From assembly GCA_030426265.1 (NCBI GenBank), contig JAUHYP010000027.1, positions 1-38,516 of the forward strand: a stretch of DNA of 38,516 nt, written 5' to 3'. How positions within the stretch are numbered: position 1 is the first letter of the stretch; the number at the start of each line of letters is the position of its first letter. Source of the stretch: Gammaproteobacteria bacterium. Lineage in GTDB: Bacteria > Pseudomonadota > Gammaproteobacteria > Xanthomonadales > SZUA-36. The notes beneath the pieces are model-generated. The model searched no databases and had not been told where the DNA came from. It saw nothing but the letters and a program-made list of their open reading frames with translations. Made by a program: the position numbers and the translations under genes. Of this stretch, positions 27,056-35,465 are shown piece by piece.

Positions 27056-27059
27056 ATGA
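26892..27059 (+). CDS. Possible 55-aa leader ORF overlapping the rne start (ATGA)
   Basis: An ATG at 26892 preceded 11 bases upstream by a perfect AGGAGG (26875-26880) opens a 55-codon frame rich in arginine ([24 protein letters not shown]). Its TGA overlaps the rne ATG in an ATGA junction, the layout of translationally coupled genes. The ATG sits in the loop of one leader hairpin. No homologue is recognised, and a chance ORF in GC-rich DNA cannot be excluded. Confidence 0.35.
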   Translation: MVADRNRRRAPDDNDQATPVGLLQHAGRMHPAAPPRRRRGEQPWHTTPGCPRKRQ

Positions 27060-29683
27060 AAAGAATGCTGATCAACGCGACTCAGCCCGAAGAGTTGCGT
27101 GTGGCGATCGCGGACGGGCAGCAATTGCTCGACCTCGATATCGAGGTTCCCTCCCAGGAACAGAAGAAATCCAACATCTACAAGGGCAAGATCACCCGCG
27201 TCGAGCCCTCCCTTGAAGCCTGCTTCGTGGAGTTCGGCTCCACCCGCCACGGCTTCCTGCCGCTGAAGGAAATTTCCCGCGAGTACTACCAGGCCAACGT
27301 CCGCGACAAGGAAGGCAAGGTCTCCATTCGAGACGCGGTGAAGGAAGGCCAGGAAATCATCATCCAGGTCGAGAAGGAAGAGCGCGGCAACAAGGGCGCG
27401 GCCCTGACCACCTACATCTCCCTGGCCGGGCGCTACCTGGTGCTCATGCCCAACAACCCCGACGCCGGCGGCGTGTCCCGCCGCATCACCGGGGATGACC
27501 GCCAGCACCTGCGCGAGCAGCTGGATGCGGTGACGGCGCCGGAAGGCGTGGGCATCATCATCCGCACGGCGGGCGTCGGCCGAGAGGCCGAGGAACTGCA
27601 GTGGGACCTGGACTACCTGGTCCAGCTCTGGGAAGCCATCACCAAGGCGGCCGGCGAGCGCAAGGCCCCCTTCCTGGTGTACCAGGAAAGCAACCTGTTC
27701 ATTCGCGCCCTGCGCGACCACCTGCGCAACGACATCGGTGAAATCCTCGTCGACCACGAGGGCACCTTCCAGGACGCGCAGGACTTCATGCAGTCCGTGA
27801 TGCCGCACAACCTGCGCAAGCTGAAGCTGTACAAGGACCAGGTGCCCCTGTTCAGCCGTTACCAGATCGAAAGCCAGATCGAATCGGCCTTCGCGCGCCA
27901 GGTGGAACTTCCCAGCGGCGGCTCGGTGGTGTTCGACCCGACCGAGGCCATGCTGTCCATCGACATCAACTCGGCCCGGGCCACCAAGGGCTCGGACATC
28001 GAGGAAACCGCCTACCACACGAACCTGGAAGCGGCGGAAGAGATCGCCCGCCAGTTGCGCCTGCGTGACCTGGGCGGACTGATCGTCATCGACTTCATCG
28101 ACATGATGTCGCGCAAGAACCAGCGCGCCGTCGAAAACAAGCTGCGGGACGCCCTGAAACTGGACAAGGCCCGCGTTCAGACCGGCAAGATCTCGCGCTT
28201 CGGCCTGCTGGAGATGTCCCGCCAGCGTCTGCGGCCATCACTGGGCGAATCCAGCCAGATCATCTGCCCGCGTTGCGACGGCCAGGGCCATATCCGCAGC
28301 GTCGAATCATTGGCCCTGTCCATCATGCGCCTGGCCGAAGAAGAGGCCATGAAGGAATTCACCGGCCAGGTCATCGTTCAGGCGCCCACCAAGGTGACCA
28401 ACTTCCTGCTCAACGAGAAACGCGGGGCCGTCCAGGACCTGGAACGCCGCCACCGTGTTCCGATCGTCCTGATCGGCAACGAGCACATGGTGACCCCGGC
28501 CTTCGAGATCCTTCGCGTGCGCAAGAGCGAGGTGACCGACGAAAACAGCTATGACCGCGTGCAGGCGCCGGAACCGGAACTGGTGGCCAACGCCAGCACC
28601 CAGGCCCGCGCCAAGGCGCAGGTCGCCGCCGTACAGGGACTGACGCCTTCGTCCCCGGCGCCGAACCGCCCGGATCGCGATCCCGCTCAGGACCAGGCCG
28701 CAGCCCCCGCCGCGCCGCTGGCGCCGGTCGAGGATCCCCGCAAGGAGCCCAGCTTCTTCTCTCGCCTGGGGCGGATGCTCTTCGCCGGTGGCGAGGAGAA
28801 GGGTGCCGTGACGCCCGCCACCCCGGCGCCAAAACCCGCCGCGAAGGAGCCGCAGCGCAAGCAGCCTGAGCCGAGCGCGAAGGAAGCAGCGAGCGAGGAA
28901 CGCCCCAGCAAGCCCACCCGCAAGACCAGCGCGAAGAAGTCGCCGCGCAAGAAGGCCGCGCGCAAGACCGACGGCCGCAAGGGTGGTGGCCGGGGCAAGA
29001 GCCAGCAGACGGCCAAGCAGGACCAGGGCGGCAAACAGTCCCAGGAGGGCAAGCAGGATGCCGCCAAGGCGGACAGCCAGCAGGCCAACCAGGGTCCAGA
29101 TGGCAACCGCAAGCCGCAGCAGCAAGCCTCCGAAGACGGCCCGAAGAAGAAGACGCGCCGTCGTCGCTCACGCGGCGGACGCCGCCGTGGCGCGAAGAAG
29201 TCCGAGGACGGCGCCAACAACCAGGCGCAGGGCCAGCAGGGCCAGGGTTCGCAGGATTCCGGCAACACGTCGAAATCCGAAGGCCAGCCCAAATCCGGAA
29301 ACCGCCAGGAGTCTTCCAAGGCGGACGCCAAATCGGTCGCAAACTCCGGGTCCGGCGACGCGCCCCAGGCGGCTGCCGAATCAGCTTCCGCACCGAAGCA
29401 GGCGCCGAAGCCCGATGCCGCACCGAAACAGGATTCCCGCCCCGAGCCGAAACCGGAACCCGCTACGAAACAGGAAGCGCAGTCCGCGCCGAAGCCCGAG
29501 AGCAAACCGGAGCCCAAGGCCGAATCGAAACCGGAGTCGAAACCCAATCCCGATTCGGGTTCCAAGCCGGAATCGAAAGCCGATGCCGGCCAGGGCGATT
29601 CGTCCAAGCCCCAGGCACGGCCGGACGGCAACACCAAGGGCATCTACACCCTGACGCCGCCCCCAGGCGGCGACGGGCCCTGA
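27056..29683 (+). CDS. rne: Ribonuclease E
   Basis: The 875-aa protein is the essential endonuclease and degradosome scaffold. The start [18 protein letters not shown] matches E. coli RNase E residue for residue in register: catalytic Asp303 ([13 protein letters not shown]), Asp346 ([12 protein letters not shown]) and the zinc-link Cys404/Cys407 ([11 protein letters not shown]). The S1 RNA-binding domain spans about residues 35-125. After residue 520 the protein is disordered. A short amphipathic segment near residues 563-580 ([15 protein letters not shown]) resembles the membrane-targeting helix. Basic RNA-binding stretches ([18 protein letters not shown]) follow, then KPE/SKPE-type repeats and a conserved-looking tail, [14 protein letters not shown]. 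An upstream in-frame ATG at 27020 is rejected because of the exact family start. Confidence 0.97.
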   Translation: MKRMLINATQPEELRVAIADGQQLLDLDIEVPSQEQKKSNIYKGKITRVEPSLEACFVEFGSTRHGFLPLKEISREYYQANVRDKEGKVSIRDAVKEGQEIIIQVEKEERGNKGAALTTYISLAGRYLVLMPNNPDAGGVSRRITGDDRQHLREQLDAVTAPEGVGIIIRTAGVGREAEELQWDLDYLVQLWEAITKAAGERKAPFLVYQESNLFIRALRDHLRNDIGEILVDHEGTFQDAQDFMQSVMPHNLRKLKLYKDQVPLFSRYQIESQIESAFARQVELPSGGSVVFDPTEAMLSIDINSARATKGSDIEETAYHTNLEAAEEIARQLRLRDLGGLIVIDFIDMMSRKNQRAVENKLRDALKLDKARVQTGKISRFGLLEMSRQRLRPSLGESSQIICPRCDGQGHIRSVESLALSIMRLAEEEAMKEFTGQVIVQAPTKVTNFLLNEKRGAVQDLERRHRVPIVLIGNEHMVTPAFEILRVRKSEVTDENSYDRVQAPEPELVANASTQARAKAQVAAVQGLTPSSPAPNRPDRDPAQDQAAAPAAPLAPVEDPRKEPSFFSRLGRMLFAGGEEKGAVTPATPAPKPAAKEPQRKQPEPSAKEAASEERPSKPTRKTSAKKSPRKKAARKTDGRKGGGRGKSQQTAKQDQGGKQSQEGKQDAAKADSQQANQGPDGNRKPQQQASEDGPKKKTRRRRSRGGRRRGAKKSEDGANNQAQGQQGQGSQDSGNTSKSEGQPKSGNRQESSKADAKSVANSGSGDAPQAAAESASAPKQAPKPDAAPKQDSRPEPKPEPATKQEAQSAPKPESKPEPKAESKPESKPNPDSGSKPESKADAGQGDSSKPQARPDGNTKGIYTLTPPPGGDGP

Positions 29684-29703
29684 GGCGCCCTGCCCCGACC
29701 CTG

Positions 29704-29731
29704 AAAAGCCCCGCCACCCGGCGGGGTTTTT
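29704..29731. terminator. Bidirectional intrinsic terminator between rne and gacA
   Basis: The stem CCCCGCC / GGCGGGG (29709-29715 with 29720-29726) has an ACCC loop and is followed by five T on the plus strand. On the minus strand it is followed by four T. It lies between two convergent genes and can end both. Confidence 0.85.
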
Positions 29732-29762
29732 CATTAGCGGCCCCGGCAGTGCCTCCCACCGA

Positions 29763-30407
29763 TCAACCGGTGTTTGTCTCCAGCAGGCCGTAACGCATCG
29801 CCATGCGCAGCAGGTCGACCTCACTGCGTGTGCCCAGCTTGTCGTAGATGCGGTACTTGTACGTGGCCACGGTCTTCGGGCTCAGGCACATCATGGAGGC
29901 GATGTCCGGCACCCGGTTTCCCTCGGTCAGGCGCTGCATCACTTCCAGTTCGCGTGAGGACAGCTCGTCGAAGGGCGAGTCCGCCGTGCCCGGCAGGATG
30001 GACAGCGCGAGTTGCTTGGCCGCCTCGGCGCCGATGTAACGCTGACCGCCATGAACCGTGCGGATCGCCTCCAGCAGTTCCTTCGCGTCACAGTCCTTGG
30101 TGAGGTAGCCGTAGGCCCCGGCATCGAGCAGCCGGGTCGGATACGGCGCCTTGGCGTGACCTGCGAGAATGATCACCCGCATGCGCCGGTCCAGGCGTTG
30201 CATCCGCGCAGTGACCTCGAAGGCCGACAGGCGTGGCAAGGACAGGTCCAGCAGCACGACGTCGGGCAAGCCGGCCCGGCAGGCCTGCAATGCCGATTCG
30301 CCGGAGGCGGCCTCGGTGATGGTGTGAATGTCCGGGCTGTCCTCCAGGATTCTCCGCAGCCCGGCACGGACGAGATCGTGGTCGTCCACGATGAGGACAT
30401 GGATCAT
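29763..30407 (-). CDS. gacA: LuxR-family response regulator, GacA/UvrY type
   Basis: The 214-aa protein has a receiver domain with the acidic pocket in VLIVDDHDLVRAGLRRIL and phospho-acceptor Asp54 (VVLLDLSLPR), and the conserved lysine in GYLTKDC. The DNA-binding LuxR helix-turn-helix is in ELSSRELEVMQRL through LSPKTVATYKYRIYDKLG. Resemblance to E. coli UvrY (VDDHxLVRAGxRRILED, GQRYI, SPFxxLSxRELxxM) is high along the whole length. That family, driven by the sensor GacS/BarA, activates small RNAs that titrate CsrA. No sensor kinase is nearby. AAGGGGAG precedes the ATG. In E. coli the gene is linked to uvrC; here it is not. Confidence 0.88.
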   Translation of the reverse strand: MIHVLIVDDHDLVRAGLRRILEDSPDIHTITEAASGESALQACRAGLPDVVLLDLSLPRLSAFEVTARMQRLDRRMRVIILAGHAKAPYPTRLLDAGAYGYLTKDCDAKELLEAIRTVHGGQRYIGAEAAKQLALSILPGTADSPFDELSSRELEVMQRLTEGNRVPDIASMMCLSPKTVATYKYRIYDKLGTRSEVDLLRMAMRYGLLETNTG

Positions 30408-30534
30408 GATTTCTCCCCTTCATGCAATGATCCAGTGACAGCAGTCCCTTTTGGCCGCGACCCGAACCCCTTCGGCGCGGCCTTCCCTTGAATGAATCTC
30501 CCTTTCGATGACCCTTTGTGTTTGACCCGATTTC

Positions 30535-30564
30535 ACTATAGACCTGCGCGAAGCGCCCTGTCGA
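30535..30564 (-). promoter_or_regulatory. Candidate promoter of gacA
   Basis: On the minus strand TCGACA (30564-30559) and TATAGT (30540-30535) are 18 bases apart, giving a leader of about 120 bases before gacA. The rest of 30408-30699 holds only this and the terminator of the peptidase gene. Confidence 0.4.
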
Positions 30565-30635
30565 CGCCCGCCCCCTTCCCCACCCCGGTTTCAGCCGCTG
30601 CCGCGTCTTCGGCGGGTGGATTTCCTACACGACGC

Positions 30636-30667
30636 AAAAAAAACGCCCGGGTGAGACCACCCGGGCG
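30636..30667 (-). terminator. Intrinsic terminator of the S9 peptidase gene
   Basis: Read on the minus strand, CGCCCGGGTG pairs with CACCCGGGCG (30658-30667 with 30644-30653) around a 4-base loop and is followed by eight T (30643-30636). It lies 33 bases after the peptidase stop. Confidence 0.9.
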
Positions 30668-30699
30668 TGGAGACGTTCCTGCGGAACAGGAAGCGAGAT

Positions 30700-32697
30700 T
30701 CAGGGGCCTGTGACGGCGCTTTCACCCACGAGGTACTGCTGGAAGAACAGCACCGTGGCCTGCTGGTAGATGTCACGGTTTTCCTTCTTGCCGTAGCCGT
30801 GGCCCTCGTTGAGGGCGTTCATGTACCACACGTCCGAACCGTGCTCGCGAAGGGCCGCAACGATCTGGTCGGCCTCGGTGACGGGCACGCGCGGGTCGTT
30901 CTGACCCTGCACCACGAACATCGGCACGGTGATCTTGTCCACCTGGTTCAGCGGGCTGATGGCCTCCAGGTGGGCGCGCATGGCCGGGTCGCGCTCGTCG
31001 CCGTATTCCGCGCGACGCAGGTCACGACGGTAGTCCTGGGTGTTCTCCAGGAAGGTGACGAAATTGCTGATGCCCACGACATCCACGGCGGCCTTCAGGC
31101 GGTCGCTGTAGTGCACGGCGCTGGCCAGCACCATGTAGCCGCCATAGCTGCCACCGAAGACGGCCACCCGGTTCTCATCCAGGTCCGGCTGCGTGGCGAT
31201 CCAGTCCAGCAGGGCGCCGATGTCCTTGACGGAGTCCTCGCGCTTGAAGCCGTTGTCCAGCCCCATGTAGGTCTTTCCGTAGCCGTCGGAACCACGCACG
31301 TTCGGGCTGATCACCGCCGCGCCGACCTTGTCGAGCCACAACTGGTAGGTGCTGCTGAAGTTGGGACGGGACTGGCCTTCGGGACCTCCGTGAATCTGGA
31401 TGATCACCGGGAACGGCCCCTCGCCCTCGGGCTTGTAGACCCAGGCAGGAATGCTCTCCGGCCCGCCTTCGTCGGAATCGAACGTCGGGAAGTGGACCAG
31501 TTCAGGAACCACGAACTGCCCGGTGTCCAGGCCGCCCACTTCGCTGTAGGTCCAGCGGGTGATGTCGCCATGCTCGAGCGCGGTAGCGCCCAGGTCCAGG
31601 ACGAAGGTGTCGCTGGGGGTCTGCGAGGTGTTCAGGGTCATGCCCAGGCGCTGGCCGTCCGGGCTGAACTCCAGACCGCCGACCAGGCCCGTCGGCAGGC
31701 CGCTGACCGGCGCGTACTCGCGGGTCGCCATGTCCATGAGGTACAGGCGGGAGAAGCCGTCCTCGTTCACCGTGAAGGCGGCCCGTTTGCGGTCCTCGCT
31801 GACGGCGCCGCCTTCGACGTGCCAGGGAATGTCGCCGGTTACGAACACCGGCTCCGAACCTTCTTCCAGGGACTGCCAGGCCAGTTGCTGAAACTCGCCG
31901 CCCTGGTCGGTGATGAAGTAGAAGCCCGTGCCCTCCTGGTCGAATCCGAAGGGGAAGTTGGAGCTGGGCGCGTCGCCGCCACCCGCCAGCAGGCGCATTT
32001 CATGCGTCTCCAGGTCCAGCAGGTGGACGCGCGAATCGGCATTGCCGACATAGTTGAGGATCAGCAACTTCTGGTTGTCCGGCGCAAAATCCACGCCGCC
32101 CCACCAGGTGCCGTCCGGAGACTCGAGCACCATGCCCGCCGTTTCCGGGTTGTTCACGTTCATCATCCAGACGTCGTTGGAAGCGCCATTGCGTCGAGTG
32201 GACTGGTAGGCGATCCATTCGCCGCTGCGGTCCCAGACCACCGCGCCGTTGCGGGAACTGCCGTCGGTCAGCATCACGGCGTCGCTGCCGCTGGCCGGGT
32301 CGAGCAGGAACACCTGGTCGAATTCGCTGCCGCCGGCGTCCATGGTGAAGACCAACTTGTCGCCGTTGGGCTGGCGAGATACGCCGCCGGTGGGCTCATC
32401 GAAAAAGGTCAGCTGGGTGCGCGCCCCGCCGGGGTGGGCAACGTAGTGGATCTGGCTGACGTCACCGAACCGCGTGGAGACGTAGACGCCTTCCCCGTCC
32501 TTGCTCCACTCCTGGAATGAGGCCGAACGGACGTTCTGGTAGCGATTGAGGTCGTTGACGATGGTGCCGGGAATTTCCGGGATGCCTTGCATCACGAGCT
32601 GGCCGTTGTTGGCCGTTCGCGTTTCGACCTCGGCAAAGGCCGCGGGAGACGCGGCAAACAGGCTGGCCGCCACGGTGGCGGCGATGAGTCGGTTCAT
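30700..32697 (-). CDS. Exported S9-family (prolyl oligopeptidase-like) serine peptidase
   Basis: The gene encodes 665 aa from the ATG at 32697, chosen because GGAG precedes it and the protein then begins with a clean Sec signal (MNRLIAATVAASLFAASPAAFA). The N-terminal two thirds form a beta-propeller with WD-like repeats (SGEWIAYQSTR, GQRLGMTLN). The C-terminal alpha/beta-hydrolase domain has the nucleophile Ser517 in VAVFGGSYGGYMVLAS, the catalytic Asp in GQNDPRVPVTEADQI and the His in NEGHGYGKKEN. Family role: cleavage of dipeptides or acyl-amino acids from peptides in the periplasm. The longer frame starting at GTG 32721 would disturb the signal peptide. Confidence 0.93.
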   Translation of the reverse strand: MNRLIAATVAASLFAASPAAFAEVETRTANNGQLVMQGIPEIPGTIVNDLNRYQNVRSASFQEWSKDGEGVYVSTRFGDVSQIHYVAHPGGARTQLTFFDEPTGGVSRQPNGDKLVFTMDAGGSEFDQVFLLDPASGSDAVMLTDGSSRNGAVVWDRSGEWIAYQSTRRNGASNDVWMMNVNNPETAGMVLESPDGTWWGGVDFAPDNQKLLILNYVGNADSRVHLLDLETHEMRLLAGGGDAPSSNFPFGFDQEGTGFYFITDQGGEFQQLAWQSLEEGSEPVFVTGDIPWHVEGGAVSEDRKRAAFTVNEDGFSRLYLMDMATREYAPVSGLPTGLVGGLEFSPDGQRLGMTLNTSQTPSDTFVLDLGATALEHGDITRWTYSEVGGLDTGQFVVPELVHFPTFDSDEGGPESIPAWVYKPEGEGPFPVIIQIHGGPEGQSRPNFSSTYQLWLDKVGAAVISPNVRGSDGYGKTYMGLDNGFKREDSVKDIGALLDWIATQPDLDENRVAVFGGSYGGYMVLASAVHYSDRLKAAVDVVGISNFVTFLENTQDYRRDLRRAEYGDERDPAMRAHLEAISPLNQVDKITVPMFVVQGQNDPRVPVTEADQIVAALREHGSDVWYMNALNEGHGYGKKENRDIYQQATVLFFQQYLVGESAVTGP

Positions 32698-32911
32698 GGG
32701 GTTCTCCATGCTCTGGGTCACGATTCAATGTGGGGGTGTGCAACGCGCCAGCCTAGCGCAAACCCGGGGGGGCTTGCAGGGCGGGAAGTCATGGCCAGGG
32801 GCGCTCATGGTCGATGAAACCGGACCCTCGGCACGCCAGCGGTCCGCATTGGGCAGGTCCGAAATTGCACGGCCGGTGCAACAACACACATTCGAAAATG
32901 CTCCCAAGCGA

Positions 32912-32940
32912 TTGTCATCCCTGAATAAATCGCATATAAA
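32912..32940 (+). promoter_or_regulatory. Near-consensus sigma70 promoter
   Basis: TTGTCA (32912-32917) and TATAAA (32935-32940) have the ideal 17-base spacing, within a locally AT-rich patch. It points at the small ORF starting 33 bases after the -10. The rest of 32722-32911 shows no gene. Confidence 0.6.
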
Positions 32941-32972
32941 GGGCGGTGTAGGGGCTTTTGAGGGATCCAAGG

Positions 32973-33218
32973 ATGGAGAAGCTCGAGCGTACCGTGCCGA
33001 TTGGTCGGCGCCTCTTTCATGCCGGGGAGGATTATTCAGCCCGTCCCGGCTCCGTACTCATTCCCTGTCACAAGCGCCAGCGTCGAACGCGCTGGGTGCT
33101 GCTGGTCGCCTTGCTGGCCGGACTCTGGGGCTTCGGCATTGCCGCGCAACTGGAGGACGACCCGCCAAGGGCCGCCGCATGGAGCGAACCCGCGCCCGAG
33201 GGCGGAAAAGGTCCCTGA
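32973..33218 (+). CDS. Hypothetical small single-pass membrane protein
   Basis: The 81-aa protein begins MEKLERTVPIGRRLF and has a basic stretch, CHKRQRRTRW, just before one hydrophobic helix (WVLLVALLAGLWGFGIAAQL). An acidic, proline-rich tail follows (EDDPPRAA). By the positive-inside rule the N-terminus is cytoplasmic and the tail periplasmic. AGGG and AAGG lie just upstream of the ATG, and a near-consensus promoter is at the right distance, which makes it a likely real gene. No family recognised. It is convergent with the TonB-like gene. Confidence 0.55.
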   Translation: MEKLERTVPIGRRLFHAGEDYSARPGSVLIPCHKRQRRTRWVLLVALLAGLWGFGIAAQLEDDPPRAAAWSEPAPEGGKGP

Positions 33219-33226
33219 CGATTTCC

Positions 33227-33249
33227 CGCCAGGGCCATCGACCCTGGCG
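33227..33249. terminator. Hairpin between convergent genes, possible weak terminator
   Basis: CGCCAGGG (33227-33234) pairs perfectly with CCCTGGCG (33242-33249) around a 7-base loop. No T-run follows on either strand, so termination by this element alone is doubtful. The position between two convergent stops suggests a role in ending transcripts. Confidence 0.4.
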
Positions 33250-33254
33250 CCGCC

Positions 33255-34424
33255 CTACCCCGCCTCCTGGATTGAATCCTGGCCCTCTACCGGGCCCGAC
33301 GCCGGCTCGACCAGTCGAAACACGGCGCCATCCTCTCCGTAAATCCGCGCCCGGCAGTCCTGCCAGCGCGGGTCCAGCCGCCAGACCGTGTCCGCACGGA
33401 ACAGAAACGACACCGAGTGGACCCCGCAGGACACTTCGATGTCATGAACCTCACCACTCACCGGGACGATCGAGAACTGCTGTCGATTGAGCGACCCGCT
33501 CCACACGGTGACCGGCGGACTGCAGGCGTCACAACGCTCGATCATCCGTTCGCGCTCTATGGGTTCGGACCCGGCCAGCCGGGCGCGCATGTCGGCGGCC
33601 GCGCTTCGCGCCGGGTCATCGGCCGGCAGCGACGGGGCGGCGGCCAGCAGCGTTTCGTAGGCGGCCAGCGCCTCCCGGTAGTCGGCGGATTCGCCCCGGA
33701 TTCCCACGGCGTCCCGCAACAGGCCCTGGTACACCGGCGCAGGCGCCTTTTCCTTCGCAACCACGAGGGCGCGCTCGAGATGGCGCTCGGTCGCCCGGCG
33801 ATCACCAATGGCGCGGGCGTACTTCAATTCCAGCAGGTCGAGATAGAAGGCTTCGGCGAGCCACTCACTGGGCTCGTCGGCGAGGTCGTCGATCAGGGTG
33901 CGCGCAACGTCCTGCGGTCCTTCCCGAATCGTCCTCGAAGCCGTCGAATAGCGCTCCCGGAACGAGGGGTCGGTGTCCCAACCCTGGCTGGAAAGGATGA
34001 AGAAGATGCGTTCGCTCATCCCCCCCTGCGAGACCGGCTCGCCCAGGAAACTCGCCGGTTCGAAGCGATACAGGCGAACGGCACGGGCGGCGGCATCCTC
34101 GAAGTAGCCCTCGATGCTCGTATCGATGATGGTGACGTCCTCCGGACGGCCGATCTCCGAAACCGTGTAGCCGACCAGCACCCAGCCTTCCACGCCCTTC
34201 ATGCGCGCGATGCGGGGGTATTCAGGCAGTTCACGGTGGATCAGCCGGGCTGCGATGCCGTCGGCTTCACGCGATTCGGACTGGGCGATGGCAGTTCCAG
34301 CCCATGCCATCCAGGCGCAAAAGCACCACAGCGGGAGGGACGCGCCCGGCCGTCCGGCCTTCCGGCGGGTCCCGCCGGCCGGCTCCCTCCGTTTCTCTCC
34401 CTTCGAACAGTGACGTTTCGCCAT
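33255..34424 (-). CDS. TonB C-terminal-like / helical repeat / four-cysteine protein (paralogue A)
   Basis: The protein is 389 aa. It has a long basic lead and a signal-like hydrophobic segment (LPLWCFCAWMAWAGTAIAQ, to residue 48). A TonB C-terminal-like fold lies at about 60-145 (PEYPRIARMKGVEGWVLVGY, DVTIIDTSIEGYFEDAAARA). A helical, TPR-like region lies at about 170-285. The C-terminal domain has Cys298, Cys301, Cys333 and Cys357 (IERCDACS, VSCGVHS, WQDCRARIYG). The same three-part layout and cysteine spacing occur in the gene at 37314-38405. It lacks the N-terminal anchor and proline spacer of true TonB, so it is probably not an energy transducer. It follows the pilin-fusion gene by 53 bases on the same strand. 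Function unknown. Confidence 0.75.
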   Translation of the reverse strand: MAKRHCSKGEKRREPAGGTRRKAGRPGASLPLWCFCAWMAWAGTAIAQSESREADGIAARLIHRELPEYPRIARMKGVEGWVLVGYTVSEIGRPEDVTIIDTSIEGYFEDAAARAVRLYRFEPASFLGEPVSQGGMSERIFFILSSQGWDTDPSFRERYSTASRTIREGPQDVARTLIDDLADEPSEWLAEAFYLDLLELKYARAIGDRRATERHLERALVVAKEKAPAPVYQGLLRDAVGIRGESADYREALAAYETLLAAAPSLPADDPARSAAADMRARLAGSEPIERERMIERCDACSPPVTVWSGSLNRQQFSIVPVSGEVHDIEVSCGVHSVSFLFRADTVWRLDPRWQDCRARIYGEDGAVFRLVEPASGPVEGQDSIQEAG

Positions 34425-34477
34425 GCCGTGAGTCTAGGCCCACGAAGTGACGCTTTCCATTCACGGCTTGCAGGCCT

Positions 34478-35353
34478 TCAACGCTCCCGGCAGGCGCTCG
34501 GCAACCGGTTCTGCGGGATGTCCGGCGAACGGCAGGACCACCGCAGCATCTGTCCATCGAGGATGGGCGTGAACAGCACGCGCGCACCGTGCAGCCCACC
34601 GTCCGCCTGCCCGCCGAGCGTCAAGACGATCTCGCCCTGCTGCACTTCGATCGACCGGATCATGGCGGACCCTTCGACGGGCGCACCGTCTGGAGCCAGG
34701 TCTTCGATGCCGCCCGGCATGCGTTGGTGGGTGTAGTAGTACTCGCTCACCGACAGTTTCACGGGCGTCGCTTCGACCAGCGATTCGGCGACCTGCGCCC
34801 GGACCGTGTAGTCCTGGTAGGCGGGAATGGCGATCGCCGCCAGGATGGCCGCGGGCACGACCAGGCCCGAGACGACGCCCACGATCACGGCGGCGGCCAC
34901 GCTGGTGCCCCCGAGACGGGCGGCTTCCGCGGCCTGGGACTGCGGATCGCGATGGGCGAACCGCACCCTGCGCAGTTTCGAGGTCGCATGCTGGTAGTAC
35001 AGCCGGTTCGCGAACAGCGGCGGCACGAGAAACATGCCCGCGATGTACACCAGGGCGCCCAGGAGGCCATTCAAGGCACCGAGGAATACCGCCAACACGG
35101 TGACGATGAATGGAAAGACCAGCCAGTAGATGAAGAACCAGGCCCACATCTTGCGGTAGGCCAGCCAGCCCCAGGTGACGAAGCAGGCGGGCCAGTGCCA
35201 GGAAATCCACCCGCCTTCCCGTTCGAATCGGTCGAACACGGCCTGGTAGTGCGCCTGGTGGTTCGGGCCCACGAAGGCGGCGAGCAGATCGGCCTTTCCC
35301 GTGGCTGCGTCACCCGGAATTCCGGGTGGATGGGTCTGTGAATGAACGTCCAT
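34478..35353 (-). CDS. DUF2628-like membrane domain fused to a type IV pilin-like domain
   Basis: The gene encodes 291 aa from the ATG at 35353 (GAGG 8 bases upstream). Residues 30-130 resemble DUF2628 proteins: a WISWHWPACF entry followed by two long helices and LFANRLYYQHATSKLR. Residues 160-290 look like a type IV pilin without its leader: a hydrophobic stretch, AAIAIPAYQDYTVRAQVAES, EYYYTHQRMPG, and the end WSCRSPDIPQNRLPSACRER, whose two cysteines match the pilin disulfide loop. The prepilin peptidase site (G-FTLIE) is absent, so the pilin domain is held in the membrane by the fused part. Possible role: a pilus-related sensor or assembly component (inference). Likely an operon with paralogue A. 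Confidence 0.75.
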   Translation of the reverse strand: MDVHSQTHPPGIPGDAATGKADLLAAFVGPNHQAHYQAVFDRFEREGGWISWHWPACFVTWGWLAYRKMWAWFFIYWLVFPFIVTVLAVFLGALNGLLGALVYIAGMFLVPPLFANRLYYQHATSKLRRVRFAHRDPQSQAAEAARLGGTSVAAAVIVGVVSGLVVPAAILAAIAIPAYQDYTVRAQVAESLVEATPVKLSVSEYYYTHQRMPGGIEDLAPDGAPVEGSAMIRSIEVQQGEIVLTLGGQADGGLHGARVLFTPILDGQMLRWSCRSPDIPQNRLPSACRER

Positions 35354-35465
35354 ACCCTGTACCTCGTCATTGACCGGAACATCGGGCCAACCATCCAGGC
35401 CCTTGGCCCCTGGTGCTGCGCACGGCACAATCGGGACCACCCGTCATCGACCCGGAGACACCCGA

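Noticed and set aside
29394-29610. Short direct repeats resembling a tandem-repeat array
   Set aside because: They are codons for the KPE/SKPE repeats inside RNase E, not a separate element; spacing is irregular and no CRISPR spacers are present.
30667-32520. 617-codon plus-strand open frame across the S9 peptidase gene
   Set aside because: Antisense shadow of a gene with a complete catalytic triad and signal peptide; no motif and no ribosome site.
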